From Pseudomonas fluorescens (GTDB lineage Bacteria > Pseudomonadota > Gammaproteobacteria > Pseudomonadales > Pseudomonadaceae), in the NCBI RefSeq assembly GCF_000968015.1, contig NZ_LACH01000047.1, positions 1 through 64,000 of the forward strand: a stretch of 64,000 nucleotides of DNA, in the 5' to 3' direction. Position 1 is the first letter of the stretch, and each line of letters begins with the position of its first letter. The position numbers and the translations under genes are program-made. This document shows positions 27,925 to 36,857 of the stretch, piece after piece. The notes beneath the pieces were generated by a model, which did no database searches, was not told where the DNA came from, and was given only the letters and a program-made list of their open reading frames with translations.

Positions 27925-28598
27925 GTGAAGACCATTTCGACGACGAACAGGACGGTCAAGGCGGCGGAGGTGGTTCGCGCCACCCGATGGCTGAGCGCTT
28001 CCGTGGATACCTGCCAGTCGTTGTCGACGTTGAAACCGGTGGTTTCAACTCTGCCACTGACGCCTTGCTGGAAATTGCCGCAACTACCATCGGCATGGAC
28101 GAAAAAGGGTTTGTGTACCCCGATCACACCTACTTCTTTCGTGTAGAGCCTTTTGAAGGCGCGAACATCGAAGCGGCCGCTCTGGAATTCACCGGGATCA
28201 AACTCGATCACCCGCTGCGCATGGCAGTGAGTGAAGAAGCTGCGCTGACCGACATCTTCCGCGGCATCCGCAAGGCCCTGAAATCCAACGGTTGCAAACG
28301 AGCGATCCTGGTCGGGCACAACAGCAGCTTCGATCTGGGCTTTCTTAACGCCGCCGTCGCGCGCCTGGACATGAAACGTAACCCGTTCCATCCGTTCTCG
28401 AGCTTCGATACGGCAACCCTGGCCGGTCTGGCTTACGGCCAAACCGTACTGGCCAAGGCCTGTCAGGCAGCCGATATCGACTTCGACGGTCGTGAGGCCC
28501 ACTCGGCTCGCTACGACACCGAGAAGACCGCCGAGCTGTTCTGCGGCATCGTCAATCGCTGGAAACAAATGGGCGGCTGGGAAGATTTCAACGACTGA
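27921..28598 (+). CDS. rnt: ribonuclease T
   Basis: This DEDDh 3'-5' exoribonuclease (225 residues) trims tRNA and other stable RNAs and mediates tRNA end turnover. ExoI motif 'VVDVETGGFNS', ExoII 'LVGHNSSFDLGFL' and ExoIII 'AHSARYDTEKTAELF' are intact. It is translated in overlap with pyrC (GTGA start/stop). A shared terminator separates it from the convergent peroxiredoxin gene. Confidence 0.97.
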   Translation: MSEDHFDDEQDGQGGGGGSRHPMAERFRGYLPVVVDVETGGFNSATDALLEIAATTIGMDEKGFVYPDHTYFFRVEPFEGANIEAAALEFTGIKLDHPLRMAVSEEAALTDIFRGIRKALKSNGCKRAILVGHNSSFDLGFLNAAVARLDMKRNPFHPFSSFDTATLAGLAYGQTVLAKACQAADIDFDGREAHSARYDTEKTAELFCGIVNRWKQMGGWEDFND

Positions 28599-28621
28599 TC
28601 TGTCGCTGATTAATCCCGCGC

Positions 28622-28657
28622 ATAAAAAAACCGGCCACTGAGGCCGGTTTTTTTATG
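28622..28657. terminator. bidirectional terminator between rnt and peroxiredoxin
   Basis: AAAAAAACCGGCC-actga-GGCCGGTTTTTTT serves both convergent genes. Confidence 0.93.
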
Positions 28658-28671
28658 CCTGACGCTTGGGC

Positions 28672-29274
28672 TTACAGCGCCGCAGCGTGCTCGGTCAGGT
28701 AAGCAGCAACGCCTTCTGGAGAAGCGTTCATGCCCTTGTCGCCTTTTTTCCAGTTGGCAGGGCAAACTTCGCCGTGCTCTTCGTGGAATTGCAGAGCGTC
28801 GACCAGACGAATCAGCTCTTCCATGTTACGGCCCAGCGGCAGGTCGTTGATGATCTGCGAGCGGACAACGCCTTTGTCGTCGATCAGGAACGCGCCACGG
28901 AATGCAACGCCGTCAGCGGACTGAACGTCGTAGGCCTTCATGATTTCCTGCTTGATGTCGGCAGCCATGGTGTAGCGAACCTGGCCGATACCGCCATTGT
29001 TCACCGGGGTGTTACGCCAGGCGTTGTGAGTGAAATGCGAGTCGATCGACACGGCAATCACTTCAACGTTGCGGGACTTGAAGTCAGACATGCGGTTGTC
29101 CAGAGCGATCAGCTCGGACGGGCAAACGAAGGTGAAGTCCAGTGGGTAGAAGAACACCAGGCCGTATTTGCCTTTGATGGCCGACGACAGGGTGAAGCTG
29201 TCTACGATTTCGCCATTGCCGAGTACGGCCGGTACGGTGAAATCAGGGGCTTGTTTGCCTACGAGTACGCTCAT
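28672..29274 (-). CDS. 2-Cys peroxiredoxin (AhpC/TsaA type)
   Basis: This thiol peroxidase of 200 residues reduces hydrogen peroxide and organic peroxides. Peroxidatic Cys51 is in 'DFTFVCPSEL', and the resolving Cys is in 'GEVCPANWKKG'. The start at 29274 has GGAG seven bases upstream. The order rnt-prx-bfd-bfr equals PA3528-PA3531, linking peroxide defence to iron storage. Confidence 0.96.
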   Translation of the reverse strand: MSVLVGKQAPDFTVPAVLGNGEIVDSFTLSSAIKGKYGLVFFYPLDFTFVCPSELIALDNRMSDFKSRNVEVIAVSIDSHFTHNAWRNTPVNNGGIGQVRYTMAADIKQEIMKAYDVQSADGVAFRGAFLIDDKGVVRSQIINDLPLGRNMEELIRLVDALQFHEEHGEVCPANWKKGDKGMNASPEGVAAYLTEHAAAL

Positions 29275-29510
29275 TGGATATCTCCTGGTGTAAAAACGTG
29301 AAGTTCCGGGTTTGCGCCAGCCTGCCACCTTCAGGCGACAGCCCTGTGACACGAACCCGCTTCATAAGGACCGGCCATCATACACTGCGTTTTTGCCCTG
29401 TCCTTAACGGTTTTTTTGTCAGGGGAAATGCAGTCGACGGGTTTTCCTCATGATCGATGCCGAGAGGAAACCGTTCGTCAGCCCTGCTCAAAGCTTTCAG
29501 AAACCACTTT

Positions 29511-29529
29511 GACAATCATTCTCGTTAAC
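29511..29529 (+). promoter_or_regulatory. candidate Fur box upstream of bfd
   Basis: GACAATCATTCTCGTTAAC resembles the 19-bp Fur operator GATAATGATAATCATTATC. It lies about 50 bases before bfd, a gene induced by iron starvation in Pseudomonas. Confidence 0.65.
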
Positions 29530-29576
29530 ATTAAGATCCATCGCAATTGAGTCACAACCAGCGACGGTTTTCACTT

Positions 29577-29795
29577 ATGTATGTTTGCCTCTGCACTGGC
29601 GTCACCGACGGTCAAATCCGCGAAGCGATCTATGAAGGTTGCTGCAGCTATAAGGAAGTCCGTCAGGCCACCGGCGTAGCCAGCCAATGCGGAAAATGTG
29701 CCTGCCTTGCCAAGGAAGTGGTCCGCGAAACCCTGACCAAATTGCAATCGGCCCAGGCCGCGATTCCTTATCCTGTAGAATTTACTGCCGCGTAA
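29577..29795 (+). CDS. bfd: bacterioferritin-associated ferredoxin
   Basis: Bfd is 72 residues and binds a [2Fe-2S] cluster through Cys4, Cys6, Cys38 and Cys41. It docks on bacterioferritin and passes electrons to the heme to release stored iron. The start at 29577 gives the family's normal length. A Fur-like box lies upstream and an intrinsic terminator downstream. bfr follows on the same strand. Confidence 0.97.
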   Translation: MYVCLCTGVTDGQIREAIYEGCCSYKEVRQATGVASQCGKCACLAKEVVRETLTKLQSAQAAIPYPVEFTAA

Positions 29796-29811
29796 GTAAC
29801 GTATTTCAAAG

Positions 29812-29838
29812 AACCGGACTTGATGTCCGGTTTTTTTA
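29812..29838 (+). terminator. bfd terminator
   Basis: AACCGGACT-tga-TGTCCGGTTTTTTT is a clear intrinsic terminator, so bfd and bfr are probably separate transcripts. Confidence 0.92.
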
Positions 29839-29993
29839 TGTCTGAAAATCAACCGCTTACGCTCTAGACGCGGAACACAAACATTCTTATTCCGATTAAT
29901 TTTCATTTAAGTTTCAATAACTTAGGTTTGACACTCTTAATTACGCGGCTCAAACTCTGCCTTATAGACAGCTACTTAGGGCAGGACCCCACC

Positions 29994-30467
29994 ATGAAAG
30001 GCGACATTACAGTCATCCAGCATCTCAACAAGATCCTTGCCAATGAGCTGGTCGCGATCAATCAATACTTCCTGCATGCACGCATGTACGAAGATTGGGG
30101 CCTGAACAAGCTCGGCAAGCACGAATACCACGAATCCATCGACGAGATGAAGCACGCGGACAAGCTGATCAAGCGCATCCTGTTCCTTGAAGGCCTGCCG
30201 AACGTCCAGGACCTGGGCAAGCTGCAGATCGGCGAACACACCCAGGAGATGCTTGAGTGCGACCTGCGTATCGAACGCACCGGTCATGCGGATCTCAAAG
30301 TGGCTATCGCTCATTGCGAAACCGTTGGCGACTTTGGTAGCCGCGAATTGCTTGAAGATATTCTTGAATCCGAAGAAGAACATATCGACTGGCTGGAAAC
30401 CCAACTGGGCCTGATCGATAAAGTCGGTCTTGAGAACTATCTGCAATCGCAGATGGGCGAAGAGTAG
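29994..30467 (+). CDS. bfr: bacterioferritin (BfrB type)
   Basis: This 24-mer heme-containing iron-storage protein of 157 residues keeps the ferroxidase ligands Glu18, Glu51, His54, Glu94, Glu127 and His130. Heme-binding Met52 is also present. The start at 29994 gives standard family length. The TAG stop codon is the beginning of a REP unit (TAGGAGCTGCCG), so the repeat abuts the coding end. The protein partners with Bfd encoded just upstream. Confidence 0.98.
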   Translation: MKGDITVIQHLNKILANELVAINQYFLHARMYEDWGLNKLGKHEYHESIDEMKHADKLIKRILFLEGLPNVQDLGKLQIGEHTQEMLECDLRIERTGHADLKVAIAHCETVGDFGSRELLEDILESEEEHIDWLETQLGLIDKVGLENYLQSQMGEE

Positions 30468-30622
30468 GAGCTGCCGAAGGCTGCGATCTTGGCGATGGCA
30501 GCGGCAATATTGCAGTAACTTCTTCGATGCAATAAAAAGCCCCGCCTCTCTTTCGAGGGGCGGGGCTTTTTAGTTGCTGACAATCAAAAGATCGCAGCCT
30601 CGTTTCACTCGACAGCTCCTAC
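30464..30622. repeat. REP arms enclosing the bfr terminator
   Basis: A TAGGAGCTGCCGAAGGCTGC unit starts at the bfr stop codon, and an inverted unit of the GACAGCTCCTAC type ends near 30622. The left and right arms belong to two subtypes (GCTGCCGAAGGC versus GCTGTCGAGTGAAACGAGGC). Confidence 0.8.
30534..30572. terminator. bfr terminator (bidirectional)
   Basis: AAAAAGCCCCGCC/GGCGGGGCTTTTT stem with A/T tracts lies between convergent bfr and the iolI-like gene. Confidence 0.92.
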
Positions 30623-30633
30623 GGGGGGAGGTG

Positions 30634-31455
30634 TCAGGACAAAGATTTTTGCAGGTGATCCATGCTCGCACCGATTGCCTGCTGGATATCCGCCAGGCCA
30701 TGGACGCTGTCGGCAAACGGTTCGAACGACAGGTAGCCGCTGTATCCGCTGCTGAGCAAGATGTCGATTTGCGCCGCGTTGCCGAGGATGTCGCCCTCGC
30801 CCACCAGCACCCGGTGGCCGTCGCGAATGCTCGCCAGCGGTGCCTCGGCATCCTCGACACCAGAGATGTGCACCAGCCCGGTCAGCTCGGGGAAGAACTC
30901 ATGCTCGCTGGCCAGGTGATGGTGAAAGGTGTCGTGAACCAGGCGGAACACATCCAGCCCGCCGATGGCCTTGATCGCGTCCACCGCCGTGCGCTTGCGG
31001 CGCAGTGAGCACTCTTCGAAACCCAGCGGTTCGATGAAACCGAGAATGCCGTGATCGCGCAGGATCGGCGCCAGTTCAGTCAACGCCGTGCGCAGACCCG
31101 AAGCACGTGCGGCCTCATTACGCGGGTCGGCACGGTCATTGAGCGGACACATGACCAGCCCTTGAGCGCCGCAATCGCGGGCATAAGCGGCCAGCTTCAA
31201 GGCCTGTGCACGGCGCTCGTCATTCCACACATCAAACGGATACAGCGCGTTGATCGACAGCACCGTAATGCCTTTGGCGGCACACAACTCACGGACGCGC
31301 TCGGGTGCGGTGCCGTCTTCGATCTCGACGCCTTTAAGGTCATTGCGAATTTCGATGGCGTCGGCCTTGAGAGTCACCGCCAGCTCGATGAACGCGGGCA
31401 GGGACAAACGTGGGGCGACCATACGGTTCAGGGCGAAACGCAGGGGCTTGCTCAT
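30634..31455 (-). CDS. IolI-like sugar phosphate isomerase/epimerase
   Basis: This AP-endonuclease-2-fold TIM barrel of 273 residues has 'ADAIEIRNDLKG', 'FIEPLGFEECS', 'LVHDTFHHH' and 'VHISGVED', the usual metal-site segments. In inositol clusters this family (IolI) isomerises 2-keto-myo-inositol. It is last in the minus-strand iol series. The start at 31455 has GGAG upstream. Which isomerisation it performs is inferred from its neighbours. Confidence 0.82.
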   Translation of the reverse strand: MSKPLRFALNRMVAPRLSLPAFIELAVTLKADAIEIRNDLKGVEIEDGTAPERVRELCAAKGITVLSINALYPFDVWNDERRAQALKLAAYARDCGAQGLVMCPLNDRADPRNEAARASGLRTALTELAPILRDHGILGFIEPLGFEECSLRRKRTAVDAIKAIGGLDVFRLVHDTFHHHLASEHEFFPELTGLVHISGVEDAEAPLASIRDGHRVLVGEGDILGNAAQIDILLSSGYSGYLSFEPFADSVHGLADIQQAIGASMDHLQKSLS

Positions 31456-31480
31456 TATTGTTGTTCTCCGCACAGGTGAA

Positions 31481-32983
31481 TTAGTTGGCCGTCGGCATGT
31501 TGAATTCAGGGCCCTTGGCGATGCTGTCGGGCCAGCGCTGCATCACGCTTTTGTAGCGGCTGTAGAAGCGAATGCCTTCTTCACCGTAAGCGTGGTGATC
31601 GCCGAACAGCGAGCGCTTCCAGCCGCCGAAAGAGTGCCAGGCCATCGGCACCGGAATCGGCACGTTGATGCCGACCATGCCCACCTTGATGGTGCGGGCG
31701 AAGGCGCGGGCGATGCCGCCGTCGCGAGTGAAACAGGACACGCCGTTGCCGAACTCGTGGGCGTTGATCAACGCGACGGCGCTGGCGAAGTCCGGCACCC
31801 GAACGATGCCCAGCACCGGGCCGAAAATTTCCTGCTGGTAGATGCTCATCTCGGTCGTGACGTTGTCGAACAGCGTCGCGCCGACGAAGAAGCCGTTCTC
31901 GGCACCCGGCACCTTGAAGTGGCGGCCATCAACGATCAGCTGCGCGCCCTGGGCCACGCCTTCGTCGATGAAACCTTCAACCTTGGCCTTGTGCTCGGCT
32001 GTCACCAACGGCCCCATGTCGCTGTCGCCCTTCAGGCCATTGCCGACTTTCAGTTGATCGATACGCGGCAGCAGTTTGGCAATCAGTTGGTCGCCGACAT
32101 CGCCCACCGCCACGGCAATCGAAATCGCCATGCAGCGCTCGCCGGCCGAGCCGTAAGCCGCGCCGATCAAGGCATCCGCCGCTTGATCCAGATCCGCGTC
32201 GGGCATGACGATCATGTGATTTTTCGCCCCGCCCAGCGCCTGCACACGCTTGCCGCGAGAGGTGGCTTGCTGGTGGATGTACTCGGCAATCGGCGTCGAG
32301 CCGACAAAGGAAATCGCCTCGATGTCCGGGTGTTGCAGCAATGCGTCGACCGCGGTCTTGTCACCCTGAACCACGTTGAACACACCGTCCGGCAAACCGG
32401 CTTCGCTCAACAGACGGGCCATCAGCAAACTGGCGGACGGGTCGCGCTCGGACGGCTTGAGGATGAAGCAGTTACCGGTGATCAGCGCCAGCGGGATCAT
32501 CCACAGCGGCACCATCACCGGGAAGTTGAACGGCGTGACTCCGGCACAAACACCCAGCGGCTGACGCAGGTTCCAGTTATCGATGCCGCCGCCGATGTTG
32601 TCGCTGAACTCGGTTTTCAGCAGGTTCGGCGCACCGCAGGCGTACTCGACGATTTCGATGCCCCGGGTGACTTCGCCCTTGGCGTCCGAAAACACCTTGC
32701 CGTGTTCGCGGCTGATGATTTCTGCCAGCTCATCGTGATGCTGGTCGAGCAATTCCTTGAACTTGAACATCACCCGCGAACGGCGCAGGGACGACTGTTC
32801 GGACCAGGCCGGAAAAGCTTTCAGGGCCGAGGCGACGGCTTCGTCGACGGTCTTCTGGCTGGCCAGCCCGACGCGCGCCTGGACGCTGCCGGTGGCCGGA
32901 TTGAAGACGTTGCTGAACCGTTCGCTGCTGCTGTCTTGCACTTGACCGTGGATGTAATGGCCGATGATCGGGGCGTCGCTCAT
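31481..32983 (-). CDS. iolA: CoA-acylating (methyl)malonate-semialdehyde dehydrogenase
   Basis: This aldehyde dehydrogenase of 500 residues converts malonate semialdehyde (from inositol) or methylmalonate semialdehyde (from valine) with CoA and NAD. Family marks are 'VTPFNFPVMVPLWMIPLAL', the catalytic Cys in 'SAGERCMAIS', and 'IFGPVLGIVRV'. It is also called MmsA. Its position between iolB and the iolI-like gene supports the inositol role. Confidence 0.93.
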   Translation of the reverse strand: MSDAPIIGHYIHGQVQDSSSERFSNVFNPATGSVQARVGLASQKTVDEAVASALKAFPAWSEQSSLRRSRVMFKFKELLDQHHDELAEIISREHGKVFSDAKGEVTRGIEIVEYACGAPNLLKTEFSDNIGGGIDNWNLRQPLGVCAGVTPFNFPVMVPLWMIPLALITGNCFILKPSERDPSASLLMARLLSEAGLPDGVFNVVQGDKTAVDALLQHPDIEAISFVGSTPIAEYIHQQATSRGKRVQALGGAKNHMIVMPDADLDQAADALIGAAYGSAGERCMAISIAVAVGDVGDQLIAKLLPRIDQLKVGNGLKGDSDMGPLVTAEHKAKVEGFIDEGVAQGAQLIVDGRHFKVPGAENGFFVGATLFDNVTTEMSIYQQEIFGPVLGIVRVPDFASAVALINAHEFGNGVSCFTRDGGIARAFARTIKVGMVGINVPIPVPMAWHSFGGWKRSLFGDHHAYGEEGIRFYSRYKSVMQRWPDSIAKGPEFNMPTAN

Positions 32984-33027
32984 TGATCGTGTTCTCCGTG
33001 CAGAGGTTGAAATTCAGGCTTTTTAGT

Positions 33028-33870
33028 TCAGAGATCGAGCAGCCAGCTGTGCTGCGGATCGTTATGGAACTGCCAGACGCGTTTGGGTCCGGCCATCACG
33101 TTCAGGTAGTACGACTCGTAGCCGTACGGCACGCTGACCGGGTGATAGCCCTTGGGCACGACCACGAGGTCGCTGTTTTCCACGGCCATGGCCTGATCGA
33201 TGCTGCGGTCATCGGTGTACACCCGCTGGAACACGAAGCCCTGCGGCGGGTTGACCTGGTGGTAATAGGTTTCTTCAAGAAAACTCTGGTGCGGCAAATC
33301 GTCGGTGTCGTGCTTGTGCGGCGGGTAGCTCGACGAGTGACCCGATGGCGTGCGCACTTCCACCACCAGCAGCGAATGGGCCGGCTCAGTGTCCGGCAGG
33401 ATGTCGCAGACGTAACGGGTGTTGGCGCCTTTGCCACGCACACTGCGCTTCATGCTGTCGGGTTTGATCAGCCGTGGGCTGTAGGAGCTGCCGAAGGCTG
33501 CGATCTTTTCGCTTTTAGCTTCAGTAGTGAATCCAGGCGCGGCGCACACGGCGATTTGCACATCGCTGAGCGCGACCACTTGCGCCTGACTGCCGGGTGG
33601 CAAGTACGCGGCGAAGGGGGATTTGTCTTCGAACACCGACTGGCGATCGCCGATGTTGTCCCAGTCGAACGCGCCCTGCCCCGGCGCTTCGCCCTTGATG
33701 CTGACTCGACCGCTGAGCAGCACCAGGCACAGTTCTTTATCACCGGCGCAAATCGGCAGGGTTTCGCCCAGGCTCAAGCGGTAAGCGGCGAAACCAACGT
33801 ATTCCAGCTCACCTTTGCCCAACTCGACCATGGTCCGGCCACGGGCGTTGCTTTTGACCAACAGGCTCAT
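33028..33870 (-). CDS. iolB: 5-deoxy-glucuronate isomerase
   Basis: IolB converts 5-deoxy-glucuronate to 2-deoxy-5-keto-gluconate. It is a bicupin of 280 residues, with metal-site segments 'SSYPPHKHDTDDLPHQSF' and 'LEETYYHQ'. It overlaps iolE by four bases. Near residues 117-130 it contains an in-frame stretch, EKIAAFGSSY, that is the translation of a REP unit (see 33481-33512). Flanking sequence 'APGFT' and 'PRLIKPDS' reads like a normal IolB joint, so about 15 residues look inserted. The frame is kept, so the gene may still work. Confidence 0.93.
   Translation of the reverse strand: MSLLVKSNARGRTMVELGKGELEYVGFAAYRLSLGETLPICAGDKELCLVLLSGRVSIKGEAPGQGAFDWDNIGDRQSVFEDKSPFAAYLPPGSQAQVVALSDVQIAVCAAPGFTTEAKSEKIAAFGSSYSPRLIKPDSMKRSVRGKGANTRYVCDILPDTEPAHSLLVVEVRTPSGHSSSYPPHKHDTDDLPHQSFLEETYYHQVNPPQGFVFQRVYTDDRSIDQAMAVENSDLVVVPKGYHPVSVPYGYESYYLNVMAGPKRVWQFHNDPQHSWLLDL
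33481..33512. repeat. REP unit inside iolB coding sequence
   Basis: GTAGGAGCTGCCGAAGGCTG followed by CGATCTTTT is identical to the arms of intergenic elements at 53891-53988 and 60422-60518. Only one unit is present. It adds codons to iolB without breaking the frame. Confidence 0.9.
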
Positions 33871-34760
33871 AATGCAGTCCTCTCGTCGAGCAGCGCACGC
33901 AAGGTGTCGTAGCCTTTTTTGGCGAAGACATAACTTGGCGCCACCGCTGGGTCCTGCTCGGCTTCGACCACCAGCCAGCCGTGGTAATCGGCCGCCAGCA
34001 GCACGTCGAGCAATGCGCCGAAGTCGATGTCGCCATCTCCGGGCACGGTGAACGTGCCGTTGATGATGCAATCCGGGAAGCTCCACAGGTTGTTGCGTGC
34101 CAGTTGCACCACCGGTTTGCGCACGTCCTTGAAATGCACGTGGCAGATACGTTCGATGTGTTTGCGCAGCACCTGCAACGGTTCGCCGCCGCCCATGTAG
34201 CAATGGCCCGAATCGAACAGCAGACCGACTTCACTGCCGGTCAACGCCATCAACTTGTCGATGTCGGCCGGGGATTCGACGTAGGCACCCATGTGGTGGT
34301 GGTAGGCCAGACGTACGCCTTGGGACAAGGTGAAGCGCGCCAGCTCGGTGAGCTTGTCGGCGTATTCCTGCCAGGCGTGTTCGGTGTGGAAACGTGGACG
34401 CTCGACCAGCGGAATGCGCTGGCCTTGAATGGAGTCTGCGACTTCACCGTACACCAGCACCTTGGCGCCGTTCTTCGCCAAGAGCTCGACATGGCTGCCG
34501 ATGGCGTCGATTTCTTCGGCCACCGAGCGGCGGGCCAGACGGCTGGAATACCAGCCGGATACCAGCGCCAGGTCATAGGGGCGCAGTACATCGCCGACAC
34601 CCTTGGCGTCTTTGGGGAACTTGCCGTTGAGTTCGAAACCTTCGTAGCCGATTTCCTTGCCTTCGCTCAGGGCGGTGCTCAGCGGCGTCTCGCCGCCGAG
34701 GGACGGCAGGTCGTCGTTGCTCCAGGAGATCGGGTTGATGCCAATTCGAATAGCGGGCAT
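33867..34760 (-). CDS. iolE: myo-inosose-2 dehydratase
   Basis: IolE (297 residues) dehydrates 2-keto-myo-inositol to 3D-trihydroxycyclohexane-1,2-dione. The TIM-barrel signature begins 'IGINPISWSNDDLPSLGG', with metal-site segments 'YHHHMGAYVES', 'LLFDSGHCYMGGG' and 'CHVHFKDVR'. It overlaps iolB and is separated from iolC by a REP pair. The next enzyme, IolD, is not encoded in the window. Confidence 0.95.
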   Translation of the reverse strand: MPAIRIGINPISWSNDDLPSLGGETPLSTALSEGKEIGYEGFELNGKFPKDAKGVGDVLRPYDLALVSGWYSSRLARRSVAEEIDAIGSHVELLAKNGAKVLVYGEVADSIQGQRIPLVERPRFHTEHAWQEYADKLTELARFTLSQGVRLAYHHHMGAYVESPADIDKLMALTGSEVGLLFDSGHCYMGGGEPLQVLRKHIERICHVHFKDVRKPVVQLARNNLWSFPDCIINGTFTVPGDGDIDFGALLDVLLAADYHGWLVVEAEQDPAVAPSYVFAKKGYDTLRALLDERTAL

Positions 34761-34811
34761 GGCTGCACCTTTTATTGTTTTACCTAACCATTGAATACGA
34801 CGCGAACCCCT

Positions 34812-34901
34812 TGTAGGAGTGAGCCTGCTCGCGATAGCGGTGTGTCAGGCGCCATTTATGTTGACTGGCAGTCCGCTATCGCGAGCAGGCTCACTCCTAC
34901 A
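34812..34901. repeat. inverted REP pair (GTAGGAGTGAGC family)
   Basis: Arms TGTAGGAGTGAGCCTGCTCG and reverse complement lie between iolC and iolE. Confidence 0.9.
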
Positions 34902-34919
34902 GGGATTTGCGGTGTGGCG

Positions 34920-36857
34920 TCATGCGCGGGCCGTGCGCCAGGCATCGATCAATTCAACGAACGTGCCCTGCACCTGACGGATCAGCGCTTCATCGTCGAT
35001 TTCACCGGCCATCCACGCGCGGCTCGGCTCCTGGAAAATCGTCCGGCCCACGGCGAAACCACGGCAAGTCTGGCTCTGGCTGGCCTGTTGAAACCCTTCG
35101 GCCAGTGCCGCTGCCGGTGCATTGAGGCCCAGCAACACCACACCTCGGCAGTACGGATCACGTTCCTGAATCAGCTCGTCGAGTTGTTTCCACTCCTCGG
35201 CGCTCTGCGCTTCGATCTTCCACCACGCCGGGTAAATGCCCAGGTTGTAGAGGCGTTTCAGCGCGCGATACAACACGTCCGGATGGGTCGACGGATGATC
35301 CTTGGGCGGGATGATTTCCAGCAGCAGTTCATGACCGCTGACTTGGGAGGCCTGGTACAAACCCTTGATCTGCGCTTCCTGTTCCAGTCGCAGCAGCGGC
35401 TCATCGTCAGGGTGAAATTGCACCAGGCACTTGATGATTTGTTCCTGCGGCCAGGCAATCAGGTTGCTGCCGATGGAACGCCCATGTTCGAAAGCCAATG
35501 GTCGCGAGCCTTGCACTTCCACCGGACGCGCCACCCACCAGCCGCGACCGGTGGCGGCGTTCAGCGAGTCCTGCCCGAAGCGTTGATCGGCCAGCAGCCC
35601 GACATCGGCCTCGATGCCCTGCTCGCGCAAATCGGCTTCGACCCGCTCCACGGCTTTGATAAACAGTTGCTTGAGTTCGCCGATGGCGCTCAGGTCGCGA
35701 CCGCCCTTGTGCGCCAGTTCCACCAGTTGCCCGCGATGGTCGAAGGCAAAAATGAACAGTTGCTTCCACTGTTTGCGCGGCACGCTGACCTGATGCAGAC
35801 GCTGCAACACCGCGTCCTGATCGGGCCGGGTAATCGGCACCGGACTGTTGAACAGATAGTCGAGTTCGGCGCGGGTCGGCATGGCCGGTGCGCAGGCATG
35901 GCGCGACACCACCAGACCGCCACAGGCATTGGCTAACTGGCAGCAGCGCTCGTCGCTCGCGTCCTCCAGCCAACCGGCGAGGAAGCCCGACATGAAGGCA
36001 TCGCCGGCCCCCAGCACGTTCAAGACTTCCACCCGAACGCCGGGGTAAATCGCGCCGTCTTCGAGACGTTCCGGGATCATCCCGTGAATCACCGTGCAGC
36101 CCTGCGGGCCGAGCTTGACCACCAGGGTCGCCGCGCTCAGGCGCCGCACATTGCGCAGTGCGGTGAGCAAATCCTCGGAGCCGCCGGCAATCAAAAACTC
36201 TTCTTCAGTGCCGACGATCAGGTCGAAACGCGGGAGGATTTTCTGCACATGCTGGCTGACGTTCTGGTCGGCGACGAAACGGGTTTCGCCGTCGGCCTTG
36301 CCGGCCAGGCCCCAGAGTACCGGGCGATAGTCGATGTCCAGCACCCGTTTGACGTTGTGCTTCTCGGCATAGTCCAGTGCCTGGATGCTCGCCTTGTAGA
36401 CACCGTCGGTGGAGAAATGGGTGCCGGTGATCAGCAAGGCTTTGCTGGAAGCGATGAAGGCTTCGCTGATGTCTTCGGCCCGCAGCGCCATGTCGGCGCA
36501 GTTTTCGCGGTAGAAGACCAAAGGAAAGGTTTCGCGATCCTTGAGGCCCAGCAGGACCATGGCGGTCAGGCGTTCCGGATCGACCTTGACGCCGCTGACA
36601 TCGCAACCTTCGTGAGTCAGGGATTCAACGAGGAAGCGACCCATGTGGTCGTCCCCTACCCGGCTCAGCATCGCCGATTTCAGGCCCAGCCGAGCCGTGC
36701 CGAAAGCGATGTTGGCGGACGACCCGCCGAGGTATTTGGCGAAGCTTGAAACATCTTCCAACCGCGCTCCGACTTGCTGCGCATAGAGGTCGACGCCCAG
36801 GCGCCCCAGGCAAATCAGATCCAATTGACGCCCACTGGCAAAACGAGTCTGGCCCAT
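34920..36857 (-). CDS. iolC: bifunctional 5-dehydro-2-deoxygluconokinase / DUF2090 aldolase
   Basis: The N-terminal PfkB-family kinase (about 1-330) shows 'KYLGGSSANIAFGTARLG' and the catalytic 'VLNVLGAGDAFMSGFLAG'. The C-terminal DUF2090 domain (about 335-645; 'FIFAFDHRGQLVELAHKGG') is an aldolase-like TIM barrel standing in for IolJ. So one 645-residue polypeptide phosphorylates 2-deoxy-5-keto-gluconate and likely cleaves the product to dihydroxyacetone phosphate and malonate semialdehyde. AGGAG precedes the ATG. It is the first gene of the iol operon, divergent from the RpiR regulator. Confidence 0.94.
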   Translation of the reverse strand: MGQTRFASGRQLDLICLGRLGVDLYAQQVGARLEDVSSFAKYLGGSSANIAFGTARLGLKSAMLSRVGDDHMGRFLVESLTHEGCDVSGVKVDPERLTAMVLLGLKDRETFPLVFYRENCADMALRAEDISEAFIASSKALLITGTHFSTDGVYKASIQALDYAEKHNVKRVLDIDYRPVLWGLAGKADGETRFVADQNVSQHVQKILPRFDLIVGTEEEFLIAGGSEDLLTALRNVRRLSAATLVVKLGPQGCTVIHGMIPERLEDGAIYPGVRVEVLNVLGAGDAFMSGFLAGWLEDASDERCCQLANACGGLVVSRHACAPAMPTRAELDYLFNSPVPITRPDQDAVLQRLHQVSVPRKQWKQLFIFAFDHRGQLVELAHKGGRDLSAIGELKQLFIKAVERVEADLREQGIEADVGLLADQRFGQDSLNAATGRGWWVARPVEVQGSRPLAFEHGRSIGSNLIAWPQEQIIKCLVQFHPDDEPLLRLEQEAQIKGLYQASQVSGHELLLEIIPPKDHPSTHPDVLYRALKRLYNLGIYPAWWKIEAQSAEEWKQLDELIQERDPYCRGVVLLGLNAPAAALAEGFQQASQSQTCRGFAVGRTIFQEPSRAWMAGEIDDEALIRQVQGTFVELIDAWRTARA

